A stretch of 64,000 bases of DNA from Vanrija pseudolonga (taxonomy: Eukaryota > Basidiomycota > Tremellomycetes > Trichosporonales > Trichosporonaceae): the NCBI RefSeq assembly GCF_020906515.1, contig NC_085850.1, forward strand, positions 4,464,001 through 4,528,000, written 5' to 3'. This document shows, piece after piece, positions 33,056 through 42,410 of this stretch (position 1 is its first letter; each line of letters begins with the position of its first letter). Both the position numbers and the translations under genes were made by a program. The notes below the pieces were generated by a model. It worked only from the letters and a program-made list of their open reading frames with translations. It ran no database searches and was not told the DNA's origin.

Positions 33056-34393
33056 ATGAAGCTTACCCTCCTCGCCCCGGCACTCGTGGCGCTGGCCCCC
33101 CTCGCCTCGGCCTACCCATGGATGGCTGAAGAGGCCCAGCGCGACCTCGACGCTTACAGCCGCCTGTCTGCGCGTGACCTCGAGGCGCGTGCCGACAACC
33201 CCATCTTTGGCAGTGTCCTGGGCTTCCTCCAGGGGGTGACTGCCCTTCCTGGCCAGATCGCAAACCTCACCAACGCGATCAAGGAGGCACAGGACGCCCT
33301 CGGCGCCGTCCCTGGCAACCCCGACGCGCGCATCAAGCTCCCCTGGAACCAGATCACCCCCGAGGCCATCTACGAGACTCTGGGCATCAAGCGCGTCCCC
33401 GATGCCAGCGACCACAAGCGTGGCCTCGTCAAGGCCTGGGGACCGGCCGAGAACGACCAGCACCCTTACATCCCCTACGACCCCCGCAACCCCGACCACG
33501 CTGGTTGGCAGCGCGGCCCTTGCCCCGGCCTCAACACTGTCGCCAACCACGGCTACATCCCCCGTAACGGTATCGTCAACCCCGTCGACCTGTTCATCGG
33601 CCTGTTTGAAGGTCTCTCGCTGTCCCCCGACCTCTGTGCCCTCCTCTGCTTTGCTGGCTTTGTGTGGAAGGGTGACCTTCTCACGATGACCATGTCGATT
33701 GGCGGCAACAAGGACGTCAGCGGCAAGGTTATCCGCCAGGCCCCCGGTATCTCGCAGCACGGCTTCCTCGAGGGCGACGCGTCCATGACCCGTGGCGATG
33801 CTGCCATCGGTGACCAGGTGCACCTCAACCAGACCAGGTACCAGCGTCTCAAGCACTACTCTGGTGCCGGCACCGGCAAGTTCGACATCACCATTGGCTC
33901 GCTCGGCGCCAGCCGCAAGGAGGTGTACGACGACTGCGTCAAGAATAACCCCAAGTGCGACATCAACCCCCTCCGCATGGTCGTCATGTACGCCGAGAGT
34001 GGCTTCGGCCACGAGGTGTTCCGCGGCAGTGGCCAGGTGTTGACTGAGGACATCCTCGACCACTTCTTCATTCAGGAGCGCTTCCCACCCGGATGGTCGC
34101 GCCGCTTCACCCCTGTCACCTCGGTCGAGATGGGTGCGTGGGGTGCTGCCGTGTGGGCTTCCAACCCCGTCATCCCGGGCATCTCGCTTGGTGGCATCTT
34201 CCTGCCCGTCCCCACCATCAACAGCCTGCTCCAGATTGGCAGCGCCTTCAATGGTGGCAAGCCCAACTTTGGCTTGCTCAAGGGAGCGTTCTGCAGTGTT
34301 CTTGGGCTTGTGCTTGGCTTTGTGCCCGGCACCATCACCGATGGCCTTGCGTCGGTCAACGTCCCAGGCTTCTCCAACCTCGCGGCGTGCTAG
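33056..34393 (+). CDS. Unspecific-peroxygenase-like haem-thiolate peroxidase
   Basis: Chloroperoxidase/UPO family (PF01328): H2O2-driven oxygenation by a Cys-ligated haem, secreted. A single exon of 445 codons; signal peptide MKLTLLAPALVALAPLASA. The proximal motif is GPCPGLNTVANHGYIPR with the haem-ligand Cys at about 156. The acid-base/metal motif is EGDASMTRGD at about 239-248, the E-G-D-S-x-R type of long UPOs rather than the E-H-D of chloroperoxidase; here the Ser is at the second position after Asp. Two further Cys in DDCVKNNPKCDI and a C-terminal Cys could form disulphides. Substrate cannot be predicted. Its G/C wobble is like the neighbours. The lack of introns is unusual for this window. 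Confidence 0.9.
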   Translation: MKLTLLAPALVALAPLASAYPWMAEEAQRDLDAYSRLSARDLEARADNPIFGSVLGFLQGVTALPGQIANLTNAIKEAQDALGAVPGNPDARIKLPWNQITPEAIYETLGIKRVPDASDHKRGLVKAWGPAENDQHPYIPYDPRNPDHAGWQRGPCPGLNTVANHGYIPRNGIVNPVDLFIGLFEGLSLSPDLCALLCFAGFVWKGDLLTMTMSIGGNKDVSGKVIRQAPGISQHGFLEGDASMTRGDAAIGDQVHLNQTRYQRLKHYSGAGTGKFDITIGSLGASRKEVYDDCVKNNPKCDINPLRMVVMYAESGFGHEVFRGSGQVLTEDILDHFFIQERFPPGWSRRFTPVTSVEMGAWGAAVWASNPVIPGISLGGIFLPVPTINSLLQIGSAFNGGKPNFGLLKGAFCSVLGLVLGFVPGTITDGLASVNVPGFSNLAAC

Positions 34394-34739
34394 ATGAAGC
34401 ATGATGACAGTAGATAGCTTTTACTTCGAACAATTAATACCCTCCCTCTTCTTATGGACATTCAGCTCCTCCTGCCGAGCTCCCTTTTACTAGATCCTAG
34501 ATTGTGATGCCAACCAATCCACGCCGTATTTGACGACTTGAACGTGCTCACCACCTACTGCTATGCTCTACTGCTATGCTGTATGCTGCGGCCCAACATA
34601 ACATGCTGCTGTTGCACAATGACGTGGGCGGCACAGCGTTTGCCCCTGTCGGTTGCCGTTGCCGCGCTTCCCGAAACCCTATATATATTTAGTGACGATC
34701 GACCCCCCTCCACGACTTGTTATTGTCCACTTCACCATT
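34394..34739. other. Intergenic with TATA box at 34680-34690
   Basis: This short spacer holds the peroxygenase 3' end and a TATATATATTT element 50 bp upstream of the next start codon on the plus strand. Confidence 0.5.
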
Positions 34740-36317
34740 ATGAGTCCCCCAGGCGACATTGTCGGCGCAGTCACGACTGGATACCAGGCATGGTTCACGT
34801 GCGAGGGCGACGGCTCGGAGGCCCAGTGCATCGGCGGCTGGTGGCATTACTCGCCAGACCGGCTCAAGCTGTGCGGGCCAGACAACTGCGGCATCATCAG
34901 CTGGCCCGACATGCGGCCGTACGAGAAGACGTACCCCACCGCGCACGGCGTGCAGGCCGATGGCGCGCAGCCAAGCCTGTTCAGCAATATGGACGACTGC
35001 ACCATCCTCACGCATTTCCGTATGATGGCCGACGCCGGCATCGACACGGCAGCACTGCAACGCTTCAACCCTACCGGTGGCGAGGGCCCAATCCGCAACG
35101 TTACAACACCACGCGTCGCGCGCGCCGCCGAGGCGACAGGCCGCAAGTGGTACTGCATGTACGACATCTCCGGCTGGGCCAACATGCAGAGCGAGCTCAA
35201 GACCGACTGGCTGAGCATCATGAGCGCGTTCGCGTGCGGACCGAGCTACGCGCGCCAGAACGGACGCGCCGTCGTGTCCATCTGGGGCTTTGGGTTCAAC
35301 GACGACGGACACAAGTGGGACCCTGCGGCGTGCATCGAGATCATCAACTGGTTCAAGTCGCAGGGGTGCTATGTCATCGGCGGCGTGCCCACGTGGTGGC
35401 GCGAGGGCAAGAGCGACAGCCGCGACAACTACGCCCAGGTGTACCGCACCCTCGACTGCATCTCGCCGTGGATGGTCGGTCGCGCCGGCAAGATCCGCGA
35501 CCTGGACAACATGTACGAGGCGGCAAACCTCCCCGACGCCAAGGAGCTGGCGAGCCTGGGCATCGACTACCAGCCGTGTGTGATGCCGGGCGACCTCCGC
35601 GCAGGCGACCGGTACCACGGCGACTTTTACTGGCGTCACTGGTACAACTCTGTGCGGCTCAAGGAGACGGGTGTCGGCCTCGGCATCTACATCTCCATGT
35701 TTGACGAGTACAACGAGGGCAACCAAATTGCGCCGACGGCCGAGACCAAGGCCAACCAGCCGCCGGAGTTTCCGCACAACGCGCTCGACGAAGACGGCGT
35801 GGCGTGCACCTCGGACTACTACCTGCGAATCACGCGTGACGCGCGCGAGATGTTCCAGGGCCGCGCCGAGGTGACCAAGGTGCGCCCGACCGAGCCATGG
35901 CCTGGACGCGGAAGATTCAACCCTCTGCCGTTTGTCGGCCTACGCGCACGGGTCAACGGCAAGATCGTCTGCGCCGAGGGCGGCGGCGGCCACCCGCTCT
36001 TTGCCAACCGTGACAACGTCGGTCCGTGGGAGCAGTTTGAGCTCGAGTACGAGTCGCCGACGTGCGCTGCGATCAAGACCAAGAGCGGGCAGTATGTGTG
36101 CGCCGAGCCCCACGTCGACGGCCAGCCAGACTTTACGCTCGTCGCCAACCGGCCCGGCGCGGGCCCGTGGGAAACGTTCGAGGTCGAGCAGCAGGGCGGC
36201 GGCGTCATTGCCCTCAAGGCGCACAACGGCAAGTATGTGCAGGCGACTGGTGATGGCCCCCTGGTCGCCAAGTCGGACGCCGTGGGGTGGTGGGAGACGT
36301 TCGAGGTGGTCGAGTAG
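34740..36317 (+). CDS. GH99/GH71-like protein with C-terminal fascin-like trefoil
   Basis: A single exon; ATG 34740 (MSPPGDIVGAVTTGYQAWF) fits the family start and lies behind a TATA box; 525 residues. The N-terminal 370 residues match bacterial glycoside-hydrolase-99/71-like proteins: GYQAWFTCEGDGSE, a LFSNMDDCTILTHFRMM block, AGIDTAALQRF, and a FDEYNEGNQI block near the end of the barrel. The remaining 125 residues form three beta-trefoil units with the repeated pattern VGLRARVNGKIVCAE, GPWEQFELE, AHNGKYVQA, WWETFEVVE, as in fascin-like carbohydrate-binding modules. No signal peptide, so cytosolic or unconventional export. The lack of introns and bacterial-like domain pairing suggest possible transfer. 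The substrate is unknown, perhaps alpha-linked mannan or glucan. Confidence 0.8.
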   Translation: MSPPGDIVGAVTTGYQAWFTCEGDGSEAQCIGGWWHYSPDRLKLCGPDNCGIISWPDMRPYEKTYPTAHGVQADGAQPSLFSNMDDCTILTHFRMMADAGIDTAALQRFNPTGGEGPIRNVTTPRVARAAEATGRKWYCMYDISGWANMQSELKTDWLSIMSAFACGPSYARQNGRAVVSIWGFGFNDDGHKWDPAACIEIINWFKSQGCYVIGGVPTWWREGKSDSRDNYAQVYRTLDCISPWMVGRAGKIRDLDNMYEAANLPDAKELASLGIDYQPCVMPGDLRAGDRYHGDFYWRHWYNSVRLKETGVGLGIYISMFDEYNEGNQIAPTAETKANQPPEFPHNALDEDGVACTSDYYLRITRDAREMFQGRAEVTKVRPTEPWPGRGRFNPLPFVGLRARVNGKIVCAEGGGGHPLFANRDNVGPWEQFELEYESPTCAAIKTKSGQYVCAEPHVDGQPDFTLVANRPGAGPWETFEVEQQGGGVIALKAHNGKYVQATGDGPLVAKSDAVGWWETFEVVE

Positions 36318-36386
36318 GCGTGGGAGCGGTGCGAGGGAGGGTTACGATTGCATAGACTTCTATATATGACGCATACACGACTATGA

Positions 36387-38738
36387 CTACGCCGGGTTCT
36401 TGGCGGTGAAGCTGGCGACTTAGCAATGCCGTTGCCCATCTCCCACATCCACTTACATGTCCATGAAGAGCTTCCAGAGGACGCTGAAGAGGAGACCTTG
36501 GAGGCCATTGGTGACGAGGCGCGTCGGCAAGCCACGGCCGAACAGGCCAAGCAGGCCTTCGGACGCGACAATCTCCTTGGCGGCGGTCCAGTAGCCGACA
36601 TCCTCCTCGTGCACCTGACGGTACGTCTTGACGACACGCAACGAGTTGCTGATCGTGTCCGAGGCGACTGAGGCCGCAAAGCCGATGAAGGCTTGGCGGG
36701 CAAGCTTCTGGAGCACGGTGGTGGGCAGCGGGAGCACAGCCGACAGGTAGTTGTACGTCGCGAACCAGGGGTAGTGTCCGACGAACGTCGCGGCTGCCGT
36801 GGCCAGGGCTCCCCACCACAGGCAGCCGATGCCGTTCTCCTTGATACGCTCACGGAGGAGCTGAAGACCGGCCTTGCCGCCCTTGGTCTGCTGCGTCGTT
36901 TTGAGCGTGTCGATGGGCGTGAGCGTCATGCGGAAGGTGGCAGAGGCGAGGGACGCGACGACCGTCTTGACCAGCACGGGCCAGTCGACACTTGCGAGCA
37001 GGGCGAGGATGCCAACGTTGGCGGCCGTGTCGCCGAAGCGCGAGAGGGGGCCTTGGAAGCTGAGGGTCAGCGTTGTCGCCTCGATGCAACTCACATGGCG
37101 GCCCAGAAGCCCGCATAGTAGCGGAAGAAGCCGCCGTCGTTCCAGAGGTTGCTGACAGCCTCCTTGATGCTGCCGCCGTAGCGGTACTGGTAGTTCATGA
37201 TGGTGCGGAGAGGCATGAGGGCGAGCACCTGGACGACCATGGCTGCTGCGCCAGCCAGGCCACCGCCGAGGGCCTTTTTCAGCGCGCCAGACAAGTCAAA
37301 GTCGACGTCAGAGCCGATGCCGCGGCCGGCGACGGAGAAGGCGATGGCGACGACGACCGAGGCGACCAGCGCGACATAGTGGACGTAGAAGTAGACCGAC
37401 GACTGGAACGCGCCAGCGTTCTCGGGCAGGGCCGCAGGGGGGGAAACCGCCGCGATGATGAGCACAAACGAGTACGCCGGGTCCTGGAGGTAGACGTGGA
37501 CCGAGGGGATGTGTCGGAATCCCTTGACCACCAGGATGGCAATCACCGGGATCGCGATGAAGCGCCAGATAGTGTACACGAGGACGGTCGCGAGGGCCGG
37601 CGGAACGGCGACGCCATGGGAACTGATGTCAGTGATGCACGCTAAGTCAACACCTACTGGTTCTTCTCAGTCGAGCGGACCTCGGCGCCGGCGCCGAGGA
37701 TGTCGACGACGGCGAACGCCGCGCCGAGGAGGACGAGGCCATACCCGACAGTGGACCACGCCGTGGCCGTCGTGTGCTCGGACACATCGCCGACCAGTGC
37801 CCGCTGGAGCGGCTTGATGGCGCCGATGAGCACACCAAGCGCAGCCGGCAGGACGATGGGCACGAGGTATGTCGTGCGGATTGTGTCCCACGGAATGGCG
37901 CTACGCGCGGGGCTAGTAGCCGCGCTGGTCGCGCTGGCAGGGAGCAGCGGGGTTCGCTCCGTCGCCCCGTCGGCCGAAGTCTCCGCAGATACCGCAGCAG
38001 CACCATCGCCGTTGGCGGGGTCCTCAGGCTCGTCGAGTTCGACGGGCACGTCCTTGGCGAATCCGCGGGGGACAGCGTGCACGATCGCGACGCTGGAGTC
38101 AGCTGGGCCGTGCACCGTAACTTACCGGAGGCCCTCGGTGATGACAATGTTGAGGACGAGGTACTCTGTTGCGCGCTGGAGCACGACGGGGATGTGGTCG
38201 AGGGTGCGCCATTTGAGGTGCGACAGGCCAGTCGTCTCAGACGAGAGGAGGTAGAGAGCCTGGAGGAGGAGGAGGGGGTATGACGACACGCTGGGGTGAG
38301 CGGGGCGACAGGGGCATGCACGTACTTGTTAAAGGTCAGCGCCTCGATGAGCCACTTGTTGCCGCGCTGCCAGTGGAAGTAGAGAACGGCGAAGAACAGG
38401 GACGCGGCGTGCGTGATGATGTTGAGGAGGAGGGATGGCCATTCTAGGGAGGTGAGCGGGGACCGGGTCGAGGTGGTGCTCACGCTGGATGAGTCGCTTG
38501 AAGGACAGGCCAGGAGAGGTGGCCAGCGATACAAAGATCAAGGATGGGAGGAGCACCTTGTGCGACAGCTTCAAGAGCGTCTGGAGCACGTGTCAGCGAA
38601 CCCCACCTTATGTAGAGCACCCACCCTGCCGAGCGGTGTCTTGTCTGGGCCGTTGTAGGCGTACGCGGCCGTGAAGACGACAGCCACGGCCGCAATGGCC
38701 TTGAAGGATGTCGTCGTGAGGTCGATGACAGACTCCAT
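36387..38738 (-). CDS. PIN/auxin-efflux-like transporter joined to mitochondrial-carrier domain
   Basis: Exons (minus): 38625-38738, 38484-38580, 38326-38443, 38126-38290, 37658-38092, 37095-37622, 36457-37059, 36387-36411; introns 44, 40, 35, 33, 35, 35 and 45 bp; 694 residues with every phase closing. The N-terminal half is a PF03547-like transporter: KVLLPSLIFVSLATS, FNNVSSYPLLLLQAL, a loop with ERTPLLP, YLVPIVLPAALGVLIG, ALATVLVYTIWRFIAIP and DPAYSFVLIIAAVSPPA. The same uninterrupted exon 6 continues into a carrier-like domain: GGGLAGAAAMVVQVLALMPL, QGPLSRFGDTAAN, and the carrier signature TPIDTLKTT. There is no in-frame ATG before the carrier part except inside it. Alternatives are two genes with an unseen start, or skipping the last intron (stop at 36453). 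Membrane protein; substrates unknown. Confidence 0.7.
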
Positions 38739-38975
38739 TGTCAGTGAGACGTGTCAGAGAGTCAGAGCAAAAGGCCAAGAAATGGTCAGTTATAGTTGTT
38801 GCTGAGCAAGAAAGAGGCCAGCCAGGTCACCTCGTGATGCCTCGGCCGGCTGACGCCGAAAATGTCGTCATGCGGTCACTTTCTTTGCTTTCGTCAAGTC
38901 ACCCCATCACATCGCTTTATAACCCTCGGCCTGCTGCTGCTGCTCCACGACAACTCCCACGTCTACACCACCGCC

Positions 38976-40031
38976 ATGCCCTTCAGCACTATCAAGCTCA
39001 ACAACGGGACCGAGATCCCCGCCATTGGATTCGGCACTTGGAAGATCCCCGTCCCCGTCGCCGTGGGGCAGGTCGACCAGGCCATCGAGGTGGGCTTTGA
39101 CCACATCGACACGGCTCAGAGTGAGTTGGCGTGGAATGACGGTGGCAGGGGGCTCACGCTACCATAGCCTATGGAAACGAGCGCGAGGTCGGCCAGGCTC
39201 TCAAGGAGAGCGGTCTGTCCCGCAAGGATGTCTACATCACCACCAAGTGGTCGGGCACCGACGGCAAGGGTCCCCGCCAGAGCATCGAAGAGTCGCTCGA
39301 GAAACTCGGCGTCGACCACGTCGACCTGTACCTCATCCACCACCCGCGTCTGACTGGCGGCGATATCCCGGGTATCTGGAAGCAGTTTGAGCAGTTTGTT
39401 AAAGAGGGCAAGACCAAATCGATTGGTGTGTCAAAGTGAGTGGGCGAGGGCGGGGAGGCGGAGCGGTGGAGGGGGGGCCCGCGGGGGGGTGCTTCTTGAT
39501 CGTGCAGCGATCACCTCTCTGGCCTAGGCTAACTCCTCCGCCAGCTTCACCGTCGACGACCTCAAGGTGCTCCTCAAGCACGCCAACATCAAGCCTGTCG
39601 TCAACCAGATCCAGCTTCAGCCCTACGACATTGGCATCACCCAGCCCCTCCTCGACTTCCACGCCGAGCAGAACATTGTGACCGAGGGCTACTCGACCCT
39701 CGTGCCCCTCACCTCGCGCCCCGGCGGCCCAGTCGACAAGCCTGTCAACGAGATCGCCGGCCGGCTCGGCGTCGCGCACGAGCAGGTCCTCCTCGCGTGG
39801 TCCAAGGCCAAGGGCGCCGTTATCCTGTCTACCAGCTCCAAGAAGGACCGCCTTGAGCGGTACCTCGCCGTGGGCGACATTGAGCTCACCAACGACGACG
39901 TCAAGGCCATTGACGAGGCCGGCATCAAGGGCGGGCCTGGTCGCACGGGCTACAAGCTGTACCTCCACCGCGCTGTCAAGGCCACCGCCGTCGTCGGCCT
40001 GCTCACCTTTGCCGCATGGCGCTACCTGTAA
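38976..40031 (+). CDS. Aldo-keto reductase with hydrophobic C-terminal tail
   Basis: NAD(P)H-dependent carbonyl reductase. Exons 38976-39120, 39168-39435, 39545-40031; introns 47 and 109 bp; 299 residues in exact phase. Start MPFSTIKLNNGTEIPAIGFG. The catalytic tetrad is visible: Asp in DHIDTAQ, Tyr in TYGNE, Lys in ITTKWSG, His in LIHHP. Cofactor-end motifs are GVSNFTVDDL and a VILSTSSKKDRLE segment. After the barrel the protein ends KATAVVGLLTFAAWRYL, a possible single tail anchor, unusual for AKRs. It shares a 237-bp divergent promoter region with the transporter fusion gene. The second intron contains long G runs. Confidence 0.9.
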
Positions 40032-40093
40032 ATGGAGAGAAATGCAGATTGTAGCAGTACAGATATGAAGTTCAGTTGCTATACACATTGTCG

Positions 40094-40690
40094 CTATCCG
40101 CTCAAAGGAGCACGTAGCAATGGGATGTATTGTCGAGAGTCACGACGACTCTCGTACAGGACAATGGCGCTGCCGTCGATGGCCCCCCAAGACCGAGGAG
40201 GGTACGCCGTCATCCACTCTCCCACTGATCGCGGGTCACCAGCATTGCCGTCGACGCGCGCAAGGGTGATGTGCGGTACGTATGGACTCTGTTCTTGCTT
40301 GCCAATGCCGAGGTCGGCGCAAAGCCTGGAAAGAACGCCTGCAAATGCGAACACGTCGCGGCCAGACGAGACGGGCGCGTAGATCAGTCGTGGGCGGCGT
40401 GCAGAGCCATCCCATCCCATCCCGTCGATCTGGGTGTTGGTGATGGGCCTCTGAGTTGATGCAACCGCCGTAAGCACCATCGACAGCTTGTCCACGGCGC
40501 TGTCGTCAATGTCGCCGAGAAACGCGAGCGTCAGGTGGAGGTTTGCTGCTGGCACCGGTGACAGGACTTGGGCTGCCCGCTTGTCGGCACCGCGGAGCGC
40601 ATGCATTTCGTCGAGGACAGAGGTGAGCGCCGTGCGAGCTTGCGGGGTGATGTCGAGTGCGATAAAGCATCGTCTCAAGGTCGTCGACAT
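40094..40690 (-). CDS. 2H phosphoesterase, RNA 2',3'-cyclic phosphodiesterase (ThpR/LigT) type
   Basis: A single exon, 198 residues from MSTTLRRCFIALDITPQART; the upstream in-frame ATG at 40720 adds a tail not seen in the family. The two catalytic HxTx motifs are HLTLAFLGD and HITLARVDG, and the N-terminal RCFIALDI strand and FLGDID block are typical of bacterial ThpR/LigT. Expected to open 2',3'-cyclic phosphates on RNA or nucleotides. Its spelling is closer to bacterial proteins than to eukaryotic CPDases, so bacterial ancestry is possible. It converges with the reductase: the 3' ends are 62 bp apart. Confidence 0.88.
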   Translation of the reverse strand: MSTTLRRCFIALDITPQARTALTSVLDEMHALRGADKRAAQVLSPVPAANLHLTLAFLGDIDDSAVDKLSMVLTAVASTQRPITNTQIDGMGWDGSARRPRLIYAPVSSGRDVFAFAGVLSRLCADLGIGKQEQSPYVPHITLARVDGNAGDPRSVGEWMTAYPPRSWGAIDGSAIVLYESRRDSRQYIPLLRAPLSG

Positions 40691-40784
40691 TGTGAAGCGG
40701 CAATGACAAGAACTCAACATTCATGTACAAGTACGGCGTTTACAACATCGACGGATTCAACCACCCCTTACCGTAACGCACCCC

Positions 40785-41549
40785 CTAATAAGCTTCATTG
40801 CCCAACTCATACCGTCGAGCAAGGGCATTGTTGAGCCGGATGCTCGCACGAGAACTCTCGGCTTCGAGCTCGGCCCTCTGTCGGTCGAAAGCCGCTGCGA
40901 CGGCGTTGGCCTCGGCTGTGGCTATGCGCGCCCGAGTTTCGGCCTCAGCGTGCGACACCTTCAGCTCAGTGAACGCGTCGAGGCGGCGGGTGAGCCTCTC
41001 GACATTGTCATCGGCCTCCTCGAGCTCGTTGCCGAGCTGTTGCTGGCGCCCCTCGTCGCGTGCCAGACGCCGTTGACAAGCATCGTGGAGTTTGAAGTCG
41101 TCATGCCGCGCTTGCTTAAACCCCGCGGCAACCTTCTCGTCGACCAGCTCCTCGACACCCTCGTTGAACGCGCGCCCGAGTTCAGAACTCTGGTCCTGGG
41201 GGTCGCGGAGGTGGCTCTCAATCAGGTCGAAGAAGTCCTCTCGCGGACACTGATGCTCGCAGTCGGGCTTGTCGGCCACTCGTTGGTGCAGCGTTGCATC
41301 TGCAGCAGCGAGACTGTTGACCGTGTCGGAAAGGCCGTCAACACGGCTGGCTAGCTCCCCGATGGCATGGGACGAGGCGGGCGGTGCCTGTGACGACGAG
41401 GATGGATGCGCTGGCGTGCGAGCCGTCGGTGATGGATGGCGCGCCGACGCCGACATTTTGGACGTTTCAGCGGACGGCGGCGGCTTCGGCGTGGTTGTCG
41501 CCGCCCTGCCGCGTGGAGACGGAGATTGCGCGGTGGTGTTCGCGCCCAT
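40785..41549 (-). CDS. Coiled-coil protein, tandem paralogue 1
   Basis: A single exon, 254 residues. The N-terminal 65 residues are Ser/Pro/Thr-rich and disordered. HAIGELASRVDGL then begins a heptad-like region, with CEHQCPREDFFDLIESHLRDP in between and a long coiled coil from about residue 150 to the end (QQQLGNELEEADDNVERL). It aligns nearly end to end with the gene just upstream (41574-42324). Structural or scaffold role only by inference; no enzyme motif. Confidence 0.8.
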   Translation of the reverse strand: MGANTTAQSPSPRGRAATTTPKPPPSAETSKMSASARHPSPTARTPAHPSSSSQAPPASSHAIGELASRVDGLSDTVNSLAAADATLHQRVADKPDCEHQCPREDFFDLIESHLRDPQDQSSELGRAFNEGVEELVDEKVAAGFKQARHDDFKLHDACQRRLARDEGRQQQLGNELEEADDNVERLTRRLDAFTELKVSHAEAETRARIATAEANAVAAAFDRQRAELEAESSRASIRLNNALARRYELGNEAY

Positions 41550-41573
41550 ACGAGTTTGCGATGAACTACCCCC

Positions 41574-42324
41574 TTAGACGGTCCTAACCCCCCAAGGAGG
41601 TTGTCGCCGGAGTGTGGCTGTTACAGCCTCCTCCTCGGCTTTGGTGAGCAGCGTTTGAGCGTGGGCCTCGGAGTGCGCCAGCTTGATGGCGCCGATGGCG
41701 TCGATGCGGCCCCTGATCCTCTCGACGGCGGTGCTGGCTTCCTCGATCTGGTCGCCCAGTTGCTGCTGTAAAAGCGCATCTCGGTCGAGACGCCTTTGGC
41801 AGGCGTCATGCAGCTCCCTGTCGTCGCTTCGCGCCTCTTTGAAAGCGCCTTGGGCCTTGGGCCTTCTTGTCGACAAGTTCCTCTCCTCCTATTCACGCCT
41901 TGCCGAAGTCGCTGCTTTCGTCCTTTGGGTCGCGGAGGTGGTCTTCGATCTCTTGAAACACGTCTTCCCGCGGACAGACGTGTTCACACTCCGGAACGTC
42001 GGCCGCCTGCCGTTTGAGTGTCGCTTGAGAAGCAACGACACTTTCCAGAGTGCCGACAAGGTCGTCAACACGGCGCTCTAGCTCCCCGATCGCCTGGGAT
42101 GACCCGGGCGTCGCCTGGGAGGCGGAGAATGGAGGCGTTGGCGGGCGAGCGGGTGGAGATGGAGGGATTGCGGAGCGGGCTGCGATCTTGGACGCAGGAA
42201 CGCGCAGAGACACCTTCGGCGTGGTTATCGGCGCGGGGAAGGGCGTTGGCACTTCAAGTGCTTGAGAAGCAATGGTCGGGGAAGCGGCAGGAAGTCCTAT
42301 GCACTTACTGGGCATCAGGGTCAT
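41574..42324 (-). CDS. Coiled-coil protein, tandem paralogue 2, frame closed only by a 31-bp candidate intron
   Basis: Homologous to paralogue 1 across SSQAIGELERRVDDL, PECEHVCPREDVF, EDHLRDPKDESSDFGKA and LHDACQRRLDRDALLQQQLG. Straight reading stops right after DFGKA. Removing 41866-41896 (GTGAAT...AAG, 31 bp) joins the two halves in frame and gives 239 residues. In paralogue 1 the matching bases are ordinary coding sequence (FNEGVEELVDEK). So either coding sequence has become an intron here, or this copy is frameshifted and dying. The donor is poor and there is no CTGAC branch, so the choice is open. It ends 24 bp before the start of paralogue 1 on the same strand. Confidence 0.6.
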
Positions 42325-42410
42325 TGTCTTATAGATGCGGGTTGTCGCGCGTGCGCGTGCCCCTCATCCCTCTATATGCATGCAAGCGAACCTCCACCTC
42401 ATGCATATGT

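Noticed and set aside
33038-34402. 454-codon minus-strand frame
   Set aside because: Shadow of the peroxygenase gene, whose signal peptide and PCP motif fix the true strand.
34689-35777. 362-codon minus-strand frame
   Set aside because: Antisense shadow of the GH99-like gene.
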